DNA from: Sphingobium algorifonticola
GTDB lineage: Bacteria > Pseudomonadota > Alphaproteobacteria > Sphingomonadales > Sphingomonadaceae
DNA length: 64,000 nucleotides
Direction: 5' to 3'
Assembly: GCF_004005485.1 (NCBI RefSeq)
Contig: NZ_RZUL01000002.1
Coordinates: forward strand, 248,001 to 312,000
The notes under the pieces were generated by a model, which saw nothing but the letters and a program-made list of their open reading frames with translations, was not told the origin of the DNA and searched no databases. Below are positions 35,465 through 43,316 of the stretch, one piece after another. The position numbers and the translations under genes are program-made. Within the stretch, counting starts at the first letter, position 1; each line of letters begins with the position of its first letter.

Positions 35465-36334
35465 GGGGCGGGTGCGGCCGCAGGGACCCAGGCCGTCGAT
35501 CACGACGCGATAGTCGGCGCGCGCCGCCTCCGCGTCGGCAACCGCCAGCGTGCGGACCGACGCCGCGGGCAGCGCAGGCGGCAGGAAGCAGGCAAGCCGA
35601 TACCATAGCAGGCTGTCCCGTTTTGGCGCAGCGGCCGCCTCATCCACGATCTCGCCTAGCGCAACCGCCCATTGCGGTGCCTGGCCGGGCCGCCGCACGA
35701 TGGAAAGCGACACCGGCTCACCGCTGTCCGTTTTCAGGAAAATCTGCGTTTCGCCCTCGCCCTGCACGGTGCCTGCGACATGAAATGCCTCGCCAAGGCC
35801 GGTGATGACGGGCGGCGTGCGCGCGCCGAGCAATTCGCCGGTGATCGCCCGCACCATCGATTCGCGCGGTTGAGTCCAGCCGATCTGCGCATCGGGCGCG
35901 ATCAGCTGTATCTCGCCGGGCCGCCCGCCCGGCTGCGCAAAGAGCAGGACCGGCTGCTTCTTCAGCTTCGGCAGCTTGCCGCGCGAATCCAGCTGGATGT
36001 CGTAGAGATAGGAAAGATTCGGTGCCACGCCGCCCTCGCCGCGAATCAAGGCGACGGTACGGACCGTGATATAGGCGCGCCGGAAGCCCGCCGGAACGGT
36101 TCCCGCTTGGGCTGGCTTGAGCGGAATGACCTGTGTGATCTCACCCTTTAAAATGAGAGGTGCGCGCACCGCGAGGTCCGCCATGTCGGCATAGCCCGGC
36201 CCTTCGCGGGGCGCGCTCCCGACAGCTTGGGCGTTAACCGTCTGAGCCGTAGCGGCATGCAGCAAAAACTGCGGAAATGCTGCATTTGCGGCCAAAACAA
36301 GGCAGGCGGCGAGTGGGGCTGTAGACCGTTTCAT
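35456..36334 (-). CDS. Secreted protein, unknown function
   Basis: A 292-residue exported protein with a signal peptide (KRSTAPLAACLVLAANAAFP). The mature part has ADLAVRAPLILKGEITQVIPL, RRAYITVRTVALIRG, KKQPVLLFAQPGG and a region from about 220 rich in aliphatic and Ala residues (YRVVIDGLGPCG at the end). I do not recognize a named domain, but the composition fits a folded periplasmic or outer-envelope protein. ATG 36334 begins the signal peptide. It lies 116 bases upstream of hom and may or may not share its transcript. Its 3' end falls in a 15-base tandem repeat. Confidence 0.72.
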   Translation of the reverse strand: MKRSTAPLAACLVLAANAAFPQFLLHAATAQTVNAQAVGSAPREGPGYADMADLAVRAPLILKGEITQVIPLKPAQAGTVPAGFRRAYITVRTVALIRGEGGVAPNLSYLYDIQLDSRGKLPKLKKQPVLLFAQPGGRPGEIQLIAPDAQIGWTQPRESMVRAITGELLGARTPPVITGLGEAFHVAGTVQGEGETQIFLKTDSGEPVSLSIVRRPGQAPQWAVALGEIVDEAAAAPKRDSLLWYRLACFLPPALPAASVRTLAVADAEAARADYRVVIDGLGPCGRTRPGR

Positions 36335-36458
36335 GGTGGATTGTTTCCGCCTCTTCGTTCGACCTGCTGGAAGCCGTGGCGCTTGTGCCACAGGCAAGTC
36401 ATTTTATCGTTTCCGGCCTGAGCGCGAACAGGCCCTCGATAAAGCGTTTGCGTCACGC

Positions 36459-36493
36459 GTTTGCTCGCGATAGGAGTTAGCGCGATAGCAAAC
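36459..36493. promoter_or_regulatory. Inverted repeat upstream of tonB, possible regulatory site
   Basis: GTTTGCT at 36459-36465 pairs with AGCAAAC at 36487-36493, with inner CGCG pairs. It lies about 110 bases before the tonB start in the 269-base gap that should hold the operon's promoter. It does not match a Fur box that I can recognize. Confidence 0.3.
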
Positions 36494-36603
36494 AAGCGGA
36501 CTGGGACCAAAAAGATGGACGGGTACTCCCGCTCACCTGCTGGTCTATGTTGGCCATAGGTCGTCAATTTTCAAGAAGCCGAGTTAAGGAGTGTCATTGC
36601 TGA

Positions 36604-37260
36604 ATGGCTTATGCTGACCACTCAGAGGGTTCGAGTCGGACGGTTTCGATCGTCATCGTTGCCCTGATCCATGCTGTTCTCGGTTATGCTTTCGTGTCCG
36701 GTCTTGGCATGCAATATGTCAAAAAGGCGGCGGAGCAGCTTAACGTCGTGGACGTTAAGGAAGAACCGCCACCACCCGACGAAGAGCCGCCGCCGCCGCC
36801 GCCAGATCAGCCGATCGAGCCGCCGCCGGTCGTAGCACCGCCGCCGATCGTCCAGACGCCGGCCCCGGCGCCGCCGATCCAGACCGTGCGTACGCCACCG
36901 CCGGTGTTCAACCCGGTACCGGTCGCCGCACCGCCGCCCCCGCCCCCGCCCGCGCCACCGCGCGCAGCGGAAAAGGCGAAGCCGCGCGGCCAGCCGGGCA
37001 GCTGGGTGACGGACGCCGACTATCCCAGCCGGGCGCAGCGTGAAGAACGTTCCGGCACGACCGGCTTCCGCCTCGAAATCGGCCCAGATGGCCGCGTGAC
37101 CAACTGCACGGTCACGTCGTCGAGCGGTCACCCGGACCTGGATGCCGAAACCTGCCGACTGCTGCCGCGCCGCGCACGTTTCACGCCGGCGAAGGGCACG
37201 GACGGTCAGCCGATGGCGGACTCGTTCAGCAGCCGCATCGTGTGGCGTCTGCCGCAATGA
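36604..37260 (+). CDS. tonB: TonB energy transducer
   Basis: A 218-residue inner-membrane-anchored protein that carries proton-motive force energy from ExbB/ExbD to TonB-dependent outer-membrane receptors. It has a short cytoplasmic end, one transmembrane helix (VSIVIVALIHAVLGYAFVSGL), a Pro/Glu-rich then Pro-rich periplasmic spacer (about 53-125), and a C-terminal TonB domain (YPSRAQREERSGTTGFRLEIGPDGRV ... RRARFTPAKGTDGQP). An AAGGAG at 36585-36590 is rather far from the ATG. It heads a tonB-exbB-exbD-exbD operon. Confidence 0.92.
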   Translation: MAYADHSEGSSRTVSIVIVALIHAVLGYAFVSGLGMQYVKKAAEQLNVVDVKEEPPPPDEEPPPPPPDQPIEPPPVVAPPPIVQTPAPAPPIQTVRTPPPVFNPVPVAAPPPPPPPAPPRAAEKAKPRGQPGSWVTDADYPSRAQREERSGTTGFRLEIGPDGRVTNCTVTSSSGHPDLDAETCRLLPRRARFTPAKGTDGQPMADSFSSRIVWRLPQ

Positions 37261-37363
37261 TGGCAACGCTTTGAAGCTGATGTTTTAACTTACCGGGGCG
37301 ATCCCGCCGCTCAGCGCAGGATCGTCCCAATTTACCGAACCCATTGAGAGGGAAGTCACGATC

Positions 37364-38137
37364 ATGTTGATGTCTATCGCAGCCGCCGCAGCCGCCGCTC
37401 CCAAACCGGCAAACCCCTATGGCCTTATGGAAGCCCTTGAGCAGGGCGGTGTCATCGCCTGGTCGGTGTTCATCATTCTGGTGGGCATGTCCATCGGCAC
37501 CTTCTTCATCCTGTTCACCAAGCTGATCGAACAGCAGAAGGTCATCAATCAGTACAAGAAGGTGCGCACCACCTTCTGGCGCTCGAACAGCCTCAAGGAA
37601 GGCGCCGCCAAGCTGGAAAAGAACACCGCCTACAAGCAGCTTGTCGACGACGGCATCGCCGCGCAGGAACAGCACAGCAAGCTGACCGATCCGGTCGAGG
37701 CGCATGACTGGCTGCACGGTTCGCTGGCCCGTTCGGAAAATGCCATCAACTGGAAGCTGGGCGGCGGTCTCGCCTTCCTCGCTACCGTCGGTTCGACCTC
37801 GCCGTTCGTCGGTCTGTTCGGGACGGTTATCGGTATCTACCGCGCGCTGATCAAGATCGGCGCATCGGGTCAGGCATCGATCGACGCCGTCGCCGGTCCG
37901 GTCGGTGAAGCGCTCATCATGACCGCGCTCGGTCTGGTCGTCGCGGTTCCCGCCGTGCTTGCGTACAACTTCCTGCAGCGCCGCAACAAGCAGATCGCGG
38001 AAGACCTCAGCTCCTTCTCGACCGACCTGCTGGGCTACATGGTGTCCAACGGTGCGGTGAAGCCGGTGGTTTCAGCGACGCCGACGGCCGCCACGCCGAC
38101 GGCAAAGCCCGCCGTCGCCACGCCGACCAAGGCCTGA
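37364..38137 (+). CDS. exbB: Biopolymer transport protein ExbB (MotA/TolQ/ExbB family)
   Basis: A 257-residue inner-membrane proton-channel component that powers TonB. A hydrophobic N-terminal helix (VIAWSVFIILVGMSIGTFFILFT) is followed by a cytoplasmic loop and two more helices around GGGLAFLATVGSTSPFVGLFGTVIGIYRALI and VGEALIMTALGLVVAVPAVLAYNFL, the conserved channel region with its Thr and Pro residues. The C-terminal tail is Ala/Thr/Pro-rich. A GGGAAG ribosome-binding site precedes the ATG. Confidence 0.94.
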   Translation: MLMSIAAAAAAAPKPANPYGLMEALEQGGVIAWSVFIILVGMSIGTFFILFTKLIEQQKVINQYKKVRTTFWRSNSLKEGAAKLEKNTAYKQLVDDGIAAQEQHSKLTDPVEAHDWLHGSLARSENAINWKLGGGLAFLATVGSTSPFVGLFGTVIGIYRALIKIGASGQASIDAVAGPVGEALIMTALGLVVAVPAVLAYNFLQRRNKQIAEDLSSFSTDLLGYMVSNGAVKPVVSATPTAATPTAKPAVATPTKA

Positions 38138-38238
38138 TCGTTTCGGGCATCCGGGCGCGACCGGCTGCGGCGCGCCCGGACGCTCCGGTTCCCAAAGGGG
38201 CCGGAGTCTAGAAGACAGACATGTTAGGATACTGATAC

Positions 38239-38727
38239 ATGGCTATGAGCGTTGGACCCGGCGGCGAAGATGCCCCGATTAACACGATCAACACGACGCC
38301 GCTCGTGGACGTCATGCTCGTGCTGCTCATCATCTTTCTCATCGCCGTTCCCGTCGTGGTGCAGACCGTTGAGCTGGAATTGCCCAAGGTGGCATTCGAA
38401 GTGACGACCACCAAGCCGGAGAATGTCTCGCTCTCGATCAACGCGGGCGACGACGGCAGCTGTCAGGTGTACTGGAACATGACCAAGGTCGATTCCAGCG
38501 AGCTTCTGAACCGTGCCGTCGCGAAGCTGGAAGCGGATATCGCGAAGGTGGGCGGCATCGAGAACATGACGCCGGAAGATCTGCCCGAAGTGCATATCCG
38601 GGGCGACATCAACACCCCGTATCGCTGCATCGGCGGCACGATCTACACCATGCAGCGCGCGGGCTTTCCGAAGGTCGGCTTCATTTCCGAACCCGATCCC
38701 GGCTCGCTCAGCATCCAGCGCCTCTGA
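38239..38727 (+). CDS. exbD: Biopolymer transport protein ExbD (first copy)
   Basis: A 162-residue protein with a single membrane helix and a periplasmic domain. NTTPLVDVMLVLLIIFLIAVPV carries the essential Asp of the ExbD/TolR proton path. The periplasmic part (about 50-160) contains an unusual insertion compared with the next copy, around CQVYWNMTKVDSSELLN and LPEVHIRGDINTPYRCIGG, with two cysteines. A second exbD follows 112 bases later. Two different ExbD proteins with one ExbB is a common layout in sphingomonads and xanthomonads. Confidence 0.92.
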   Translation: MAMSVGPGGEDAPINTINTTPLVDVMLVLLIIFLIAVPVVVQTVELELPKVAFEVTTTKPENVSLSINAGDDGSCQVYWNMTKVDSSELLNRAVAKLEADIAKVGGIENMTPEDLPEVHIRGDINTPYRCIGGTIYTMQRAGFPKVGFISEPDPGSLSIQRL

Positions 38728-38839
38728 TCGGGTGCGAGACGCATAGCGGGCGAAGCGGTCGCCGGATATAATTCCCTCCGTCCTGGGCATCGGCATGACT
38801 GCCGGAACAGGGCGGAGGACGCAGACAGGAGTTTAGACC

Positions 38840-39262
38840 ATGGCAATGTCAGGTGCCACCGAAGACGGTGAGCCGATGATGGAAATGAACACGACGCCGC
38901 TCATCGACGTCATGCTCGTGCTCCTCATCATGTTCATCATCACCATCCCGATCCAGACGCATGCGGTGAAGATCGATCTGCCGCAAAACGCGCCGCCGAC
39001 CGACAGCGTCGTCGATCCGATCAAGAACAAGGTGGCGATTGACGCGGCCGGCACGATCACGTGGAACGGTTCGCCGATCGATCTGCTGACGCTGCGCCTG
39101 TATCTCAAGCAGTCGCTGGCCATGCCGGTCGAACCCGAATTGCAGTTCCAGCCTGACGCGCAGACGCGTTATGTCGTGGTCGATCAGGTGCTTGCGGAAA
39201 TCAAGCGCGCCAACGTGACCAAGATGGGTTTCGTCGGCAATGAGCAATATGGCAATTTCTGA
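38840..39262 (+). CDS. exbD: Biopolymer transport protein ExbD (second copy)
   Basis: A 140-residue ExbD of more usual size. The membrane helix MNTTPLIDVMLVLLIMFII again carries the channel Asp, and the periplasmic domain contains KIDLPQNAPP and VVVDQVLAEIKRANVTKMGFVG. It shares the helix with the first copy but differs outside it, so the pair is an old duplication rather than a recent one. It is the last gene of the operon and is followed by a strong terminator hairpin. Confidence 0.93.
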   Translation: MAMSGATEDGEPMMEMNTTPLIDVMLVLLIMFIITIPIQTHAVKIDLPQNAPPTDSVVDPIKNKVAIDAAGTITWNGSPIDLLTLRLYLKQSLAMPVEPELQFQPDAQTRYVVVDQVLAEIKRANVTKMGFVGNEQYGNF

Positions 39263-39310
39263 CCGGCCTTAAGCCACGCCACGGGCGTGGTGCATCATCC
39301 TGCCAGATCG

Positions 39311-39347
39311 AAAAGGGGGAGCAGCTGCGGCGGCTCCCCTTTTTTTT
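39311..39347 (+). terminator. Rho-independent terminator of the tonB-exbBDD operon
   Basis: A GC-rich stem (AAAAGGGGAGC-like left arm pairing with GCTCCCCTTTT) around a loop of about ten bases is followed by a run of eight T residues. It lies 48 bases after the second exbD. This is the clearest intrinsic terminator in the window. Confidence 0.9.
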
Positions 39348-39428
39348 ATGTGGATGCGCCGGGTTAACGGCTTGTTGAGGGTCGTTGGCTAGGTTCTGGC
39401 AATTGGTGACAGGCAGTGCGTAACGACC

Positions 39429-39770
39429 ATGGGTATCCATAAGACTTTTACGACAGAGACCAGTCGCTCGGACCAGCGACACAATGTGCTGATCGGTGTC
39501 AAGCTGCGGCGGCCGGGTGAAACCTGGTTCACCAGCCGGGTATCCGATCTCTCGCCCACCGGCTTCCGCATCCAGACCTTCGTAAAGCTCGCGCCCGGCA
39601 TGGACCTGTGGATCATGCTGCCGGGGTTCGAAGGTCGCCGCGCACAGGTGATGTGGGCGCGCGATCATGAAGCCGGCTGCAATTTCGAGCGCCCGCTGCA
39701 CCCCGCCATTTTCGATCACATCATCCGCCTGGCGAAGGTGCGCAACAGCACGGCATCGAAACCGCTCTGA
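39429..39770 (+). CDS. PilZ domain protein
   Basis: A 113-residue single-domain protein. The cyclic-di-GMP binding pattern of PilZ is partly visible: an Arg-containing N-terminal stretch (SRSDQRHNV) and the SRVSDLSPTGFRI block (family D/NxSxxG). AQVMWARDHEAGCNFERPL matches the domain's end. The first Arg motif is not a perfect RxxxR, so binding is likely but not certain. It stands alone after the TonB operon's terminator; its own promoter should lie within 39348-39428. Confidence 0.85.
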   Translation: MGIHKTFTTETSRSDQRHNVLIGVKLRRPGETWFTSRVSDLSPTGFRIQTFVKLAPGMDLWIMLPGFEGRRAQVMWARDHEAGCNFERPLHPAIFDHIIRLAKVRNSTASKPL

Positions 39771-39806
39771 CCGGCCGCGACGCCGCGATGCGCTGCCGCC
39801 GGTGCC

Positions 39807-41120
39807 TTAGCCTATCGCGGGTATGACCTCGGCCACGCAGGCACCGAATCCGATCGGCACATAGTCCGCCGCCTGCGCGCGCGCCCGCATGATGATGCGA
39901 TCTCCATCCTCCAGGAAGCTGCGGCGCTCTTCACCCGGCAATCGCACCGGCGCGCTGCCGCCGCGAGTCGCCTCCAGCAGACTGCCAAGGCCGCTGTCGT
40001 CGGGGGTGGAGATCGTCCCCGTGCCCAGCAGGTCGCCCGGCATCAGGTTGCAGCCGTTGGAGGCGTGGTGCGTGACGATCTGCGCCGCCGTCCAGTACAT
40101 GTTGCTGGCCGGTCCCTCGCCCAGAATGAAGGGCGGCACAGCGGCGGCGCGCATCGCGGCGGTCTCGATTGCGACGGACAGTGTTAGGCCCAGCGCTCCG
40201 CCGGACTGGTCCGCCGCATCCCACAGATAGGGTAGCGGCGCGGGATCACCCTCAGGCCGGGCAGGCTGCGCTTGCCGAAACGGCGCAAGGGCTTCCGCGG
40301 TGATGACCCAGGGGGAAATCGTCGAATGAAAGTTCTTCGCCAGAAAGGGGCCGAGCGGCTGATATTCCCAAGCCTGAAAATCCCGCGCCGACCAGTCGTT
40401 GAGCAGGCAGAAGCCCGCAATATGCTGCGCAGCATTTTCGATTCCGATCGGCTCGCCCAGCGCATTGCCGGGGCCGATCCAGATGCCCAGCTCCAGCTCA
40501 TAATCGAGGCGGACGGAGGGGCCGAATATCGGCGTATCGCCCTCGGGACTCTTGCGCTGCCCGGACGGGCGGCGAACCGGAACACCCGACGGGCGGATCG
40601 ATGAGGCCCGGCCATGATAGCCGATCGGCACATGCTTGTAATTGGGCAGCAACGGATTGTCCGGTCGGAACAGGCGGCCGACATTGGTGGCGTGGTGAAT
40701 GCCCACGTAGAAGTCGGTATAATCGCCGATCGCAGCGGGCAGGCGCATCTCCACGGTGGCCGAATCGTGCAGCATCGGCCGCAGCACGTCAGCCTGCGAC
40801 GGATCGGAGAGGAGCGCACTGAGCGCCTGCCGCAGCGCGCCGCGTTCGGCCGCAGGCAAAGCGAACAGAGCGTTCAGCACAGGCTCCGCCAGCGCCGCCT
40901 GAACCGGCTCCGGGACCAGCCGCGCCGCGCTCAGTGCCGCAAGGTCCAGCACGCAGTCGCCGATGGCCGTACCGATGCGGGGACGGTCCGATCCATCCGG
41001 CACGAAAACGCCGAGCGGCAAGTTCTGGATCGGAAAGTCCGCATGCCCATTGGCACTCTCGACCCAGCTTTTCCGGGCGGGATCGTGCGTCTCGTCAATG
41101 CGCGGAAGGGCAGGGGTCAT
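39807..41120 (-). CDS. fahA: Fumarylacetoacetase
   Basis: A 437-residue enzyme that splits fumarylacetoacetate into fumarate and acetoacetate at the end of tyrosine and homogentisate breakdown. The N-terminal SH3-like domain (FPIQNLPLGVF) precedes the catalytic domain with DFYVGIHHATNVGRLFRP, YHGRASSI, LDYELELGIWIGPGN, FCLLNDWSARDFQAWEYQPLGPF (metal and substrate ligands) and GTGTISTPDDSGLGSLLE. ATG 41120 was chosen because an upstream frame extension has no family similarity. The rest of the homogentisate pathway is not in the window. Confidence 0.95.
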   Translation of the reverse strand: MTPALPRIDETHDPARKSWVESANGHADFPIQNLPLGVFVPDGSDRPRIGTAIGDCVLDLAALSAARLVPEPVQAALAEPVLNALFALPAAERGALRQALSALLSDPSQADVLRPMLHDSATVEMRLPAAIGDYTDFYVGIHHATNVGRLFRPDNPLLPNYKHVPIGYHGRASSIRPSGVPVRRPSGQRKSPEGDTPIFGPSVRLDYELELGIWIGPGNALGEPIGIENAAQHIAGFCLLNDWSARDFQAWEYQPLGPFLAKNFHSTISPWVITAEALAPFRQAQPARPEGDPAPLPYLWDAADQSGGALGLTLSVAIETAAMRAAAVPPFILGEGPASNMYWTAAQIVTHHASNGCNLMPGDLLGTGTISTPDDSGLGSLLEATRGGSAPVRLPGEERRSFLEDGDRIIMRARAQAADYVPIGFGACVAEVIPAIG

Positions 41121-41162
41121 GGCGACGATGTCTCCGGTGCTGCGGTGGCCGCCCCGCTTATC

Positions 41163-41187
41163 GTCAAATCGCATTTGGTGTCAAATG
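41163..41187. promoter_or_regulatory. Repeated sequence upstream of fahA, possible operator
   Basis: CATTTG-GTGT-CAAATG (41172-41187) is an inverted repeat, and GTCAAAT appears twice in direct orientation (41163-41169 and 41180-41186). It lies 43-67 bases upstream of the fahA start, a normal operator position. No cognate regulator gene is adjacent. Confidence 0.3.
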
Positions 41188-41209
41188 TTACTATGTGAAG
41201 CGGTCCAAT

Positions 41210-41245
41210 CCGAACCGGTACGCACGGGGAAGCATACCGGTTCGG
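41210..41245. terminator. Hairpin after the GH97 gene, possible terminator
   Basis: CCGAACCGGTA (41210-41220) and TACCGGTTCGG (41235-41245) form an 11-bp stem with a 14-base loop, 9 bases beyond the GH97 stop. No T-run follows in either direction, so it may instead mark a Rho-dependent end or protect the transcript. Confidence 0.4.
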
Positions 41246-41254
41246 AAGGCGCCG

Positions 41255-43297
41255 TCAACGGGCGACGAAGCGGATCGCCTGCCCGCCACCGGGCGCCAGC
41301 ACCAGCGACAGGCGGTCGCCGCGCCGCACCTGACGCGTCTCGATCACATGATGGTGCCGCGTATCGGTGCGGTAATCGGTATCGTCGGCATCGCGATAGA
41401 TTTGGGCGGTATAGGTCTTGCCTGCATCCAGGAAGTCCAGCGTCACGTCGATCGTGCGCCCGTTTTCGTCGGTCCCCGCGCCCAGATACCAGTCGGCACT
41501 GTTGCGGTCCTTGCGGGCGATCGTGACATAGTCGCCGATCTCGCCGTTCAGCACGCGGCTGTCTGCCCAGTCTGTCGGCACATCCTTGATGAACTGAAAC
41601 GGCTTCATGACCTTGGCATAATTTTCCGGCAGATCGGCCGCCATCTGGATGGGGCTATAGAGCAGCACATAGAGCGCCAGTTGCCGTGCGACCGTGGATT
41701 GCAGCGGCTGGCCGCGCCCCTCCAGGCTCAGCACGCCCGGCGTATAGTCCATCGGTCCCGCCAGCATCCGCGTGAACACCAGATTGATTTCATGTTCGGG
41801 CGGATTGGGCGGCGATCCCCAGGCGTTATACTCCATGCCCCGTGCGCCTTCCCGTGCGACCCAGTTGGGATAGGTGCGGCGCAGGCCGGTATCCTTGATC
41901 GGCTCGTGCGCGTTGACCGCGATGCGGCGCTTGGCCGCTTCGGTGACAACCTTCAGGTGATGGCGCGCGCTCGCCTGCCCGTCGTGCCATTCGAAACGCA
42001 CCACACCGTCCGCCCCGCGCACCTTCATGCCGCCCGCATCGGCGACATAGCCGGTCTTGATGCTGTCGATGCCAAGCCGCCGGTCGAGATCGAGCGCCGC
42101 CTCAAGCTGGTCCTCATAATGGGCGACATTGGCCGAAGTCTCATGATGGCCGATCAGGTGGACACCCTTTTTGAGGCCATAGGCGCTCAGGCCCTCTATA
42201 TCGAAATCGGGATAGGGCTGTGTGAAGCTGAAGGTCGATCCGTCGGCGAACCAGTCACCGTCCCATCCCTTGTTCCACCCTTCGACCAGCACGCCACGCA
42301 TCCCGTTCTTGGCGGCGAAATCGATGTAGCGTTTCGTGTTGGCGGTGGTCGCGCCATGTTTCGCGCCGGATGCCCAGCTTTCGGTATCGAGATGCATGCC
42401 CCACCACACGCCGACATATTTATAGGGCTTCACCCAGCTGACATCGCCCAGCACATTGGGATCGTTCAAGTTGAGGATCAGGCTGGAATCGACGAGGCCA
42501 CCCGCCGTGTCGCTGATCTGGATCGAGCGCCATGGCGTGTGGAAGGCACCGTTGCGGACGACCTTCGCCGGGCCGGAGGAAGGCGAGAGCGTCGCCTTGA
42601 ACCGCACACCTTCGACATGCTGCAACCACATGGCCGAATAATCCACCAGCGCGGCTTCGTGAAACGAGACATGCGTGCCGCTGTCCAGCTTCATCGTCAC
42701 CGGCGTATGCGCGCGGCCGATCTCGCTCACCTTGGTGCGATTGTAGAGATATTCGTAGCGGTTCCATTCACCGGCCGGGATCCACCATGCGGTGCCGTTC
42801 TCGGCCAGATTGAACTCGGTCAGCTCCTCGGCGATGTTCGCGGTCTTCAGCGCGTCCTGCTGCGGAAAGACATAGCGGAAGCCGAAGCCATCGTCATGGA
42901 CGCGGAAGACGATGCTGATTTGCCGCCCCAGCGTGGTCTTTTCCTTCAGCGCCACTTTCAGCTCATTGTAGCGGTTGCGGATCGTCTTGCGCTCGCCCCA
43001 TGGCTGGTCCCATGTTTCGTCAAAGGCGTTGGTCGCCTGGCTGGCAAGGGTGAAGTTGCGTTCCAGCTTGGGCGCGTCGGTCAGCAGGAAACCGAGGCGC
43101 GAAGGGGCGATCAGCGGCTTGCCCTTGTGCATCACCGCGTAGCTTGGCCGACCATCATTATCCAGATCGACGCTGACGGTGATGCTGCCATCGGGCGAGG
43201 CCGCCGTCGCCACTGTCTCCGCTGCGGCGGGGCTGGCCAGTACGCCTGCAAAGGACATGACTGGAGACAGGGCTAAAGCCCATGAAAAAGCGCGCAT
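41255..43297 (-). CDS. Glycoside hydrolase family 97, alpha-glucosidase (SusB-like)
   Basis: A 680-residue exported enzyme with a signal peptide (ALALSPVMSFAGVLASPAAAE). The N-terminal beta-sandwich spans about 25-270, the TIM barrel about 280-560 (YVGVWWGMHLD, GVLVEGWNKGWDGDW, DSIKTGYVADAGGM, LIGHHETSANV, REGARGMEYNAWG, NPPEHEINLVFTRMLAG) and a C-terminal beta domain ends it. Glutamates in HHET, GMEYN and PPEHE, with KTG where retaining members have an Asp nucleophile, resemble the inverting SusB group acting on alpha-1,4-glucosides. AGGAG precedes ATG 43297. Last gene of the maltodextrin operon. Confidence 0.9.
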   Translation of the reverse strand: MRAFSWALALSPVMSFAGVLASPAAAETVATAASPDGSITVSVDLDNDGRPSYAVMHKGKPLIAPSRLGFLLTDAPKLERNFTLASQATNAFDETWDQPWGERKTIRNRYNELKVALKEKTTLGRQISIVFRVHDDGFGFRYVFPQQDALKTANIAEELTEFNLAENGTAWWIPAGEWNRYEYLYNRTKVSEIGRAHTPVTMKLDSGTHVSFHEAALVDYSAMWLQHVEGVRFKATLSPSSGPAKVVRNGAFHTPWRSIQISDTAGGLVDSSLILNLNDPNVLGDVSWVKPYKYVGVWWGMHLDTESWASGAKHGATTANTKRYIDFAAKNGMRGVLVEGWNKGWDGDWFADGSTFSFTQPYPDFDIEGLSAYGLKKGVHLIGHHETSANVAHYEDQLEAALDLDRRLGIDSIKTGYVADAGGMKVRGADGVVRFEWHDGQASARHHLKVVTEAAKRRIAVNAHEPIKDTGLRRTYPNWVAREGARGMEYNAWGSPPNPPEHEINLVFTRMLAGPMDYTPGVLSLEGRGQPLQSTVARQLALYVLLYSPIQMAADLPENYAKVMKPFQFIKDVPTDWADSRVLNGEIGDYVTIARKDRNSADWYLGAGTDENGRTIDVTLDFLDAGKTYTAQIYRDADDTDYRTDTRHHHVIETRQVRRGDRLSLVLAPGGGQAIRFVAR

Positions 43298-43316
43298 GAT
43301 CGTAAACTCCTGATTT

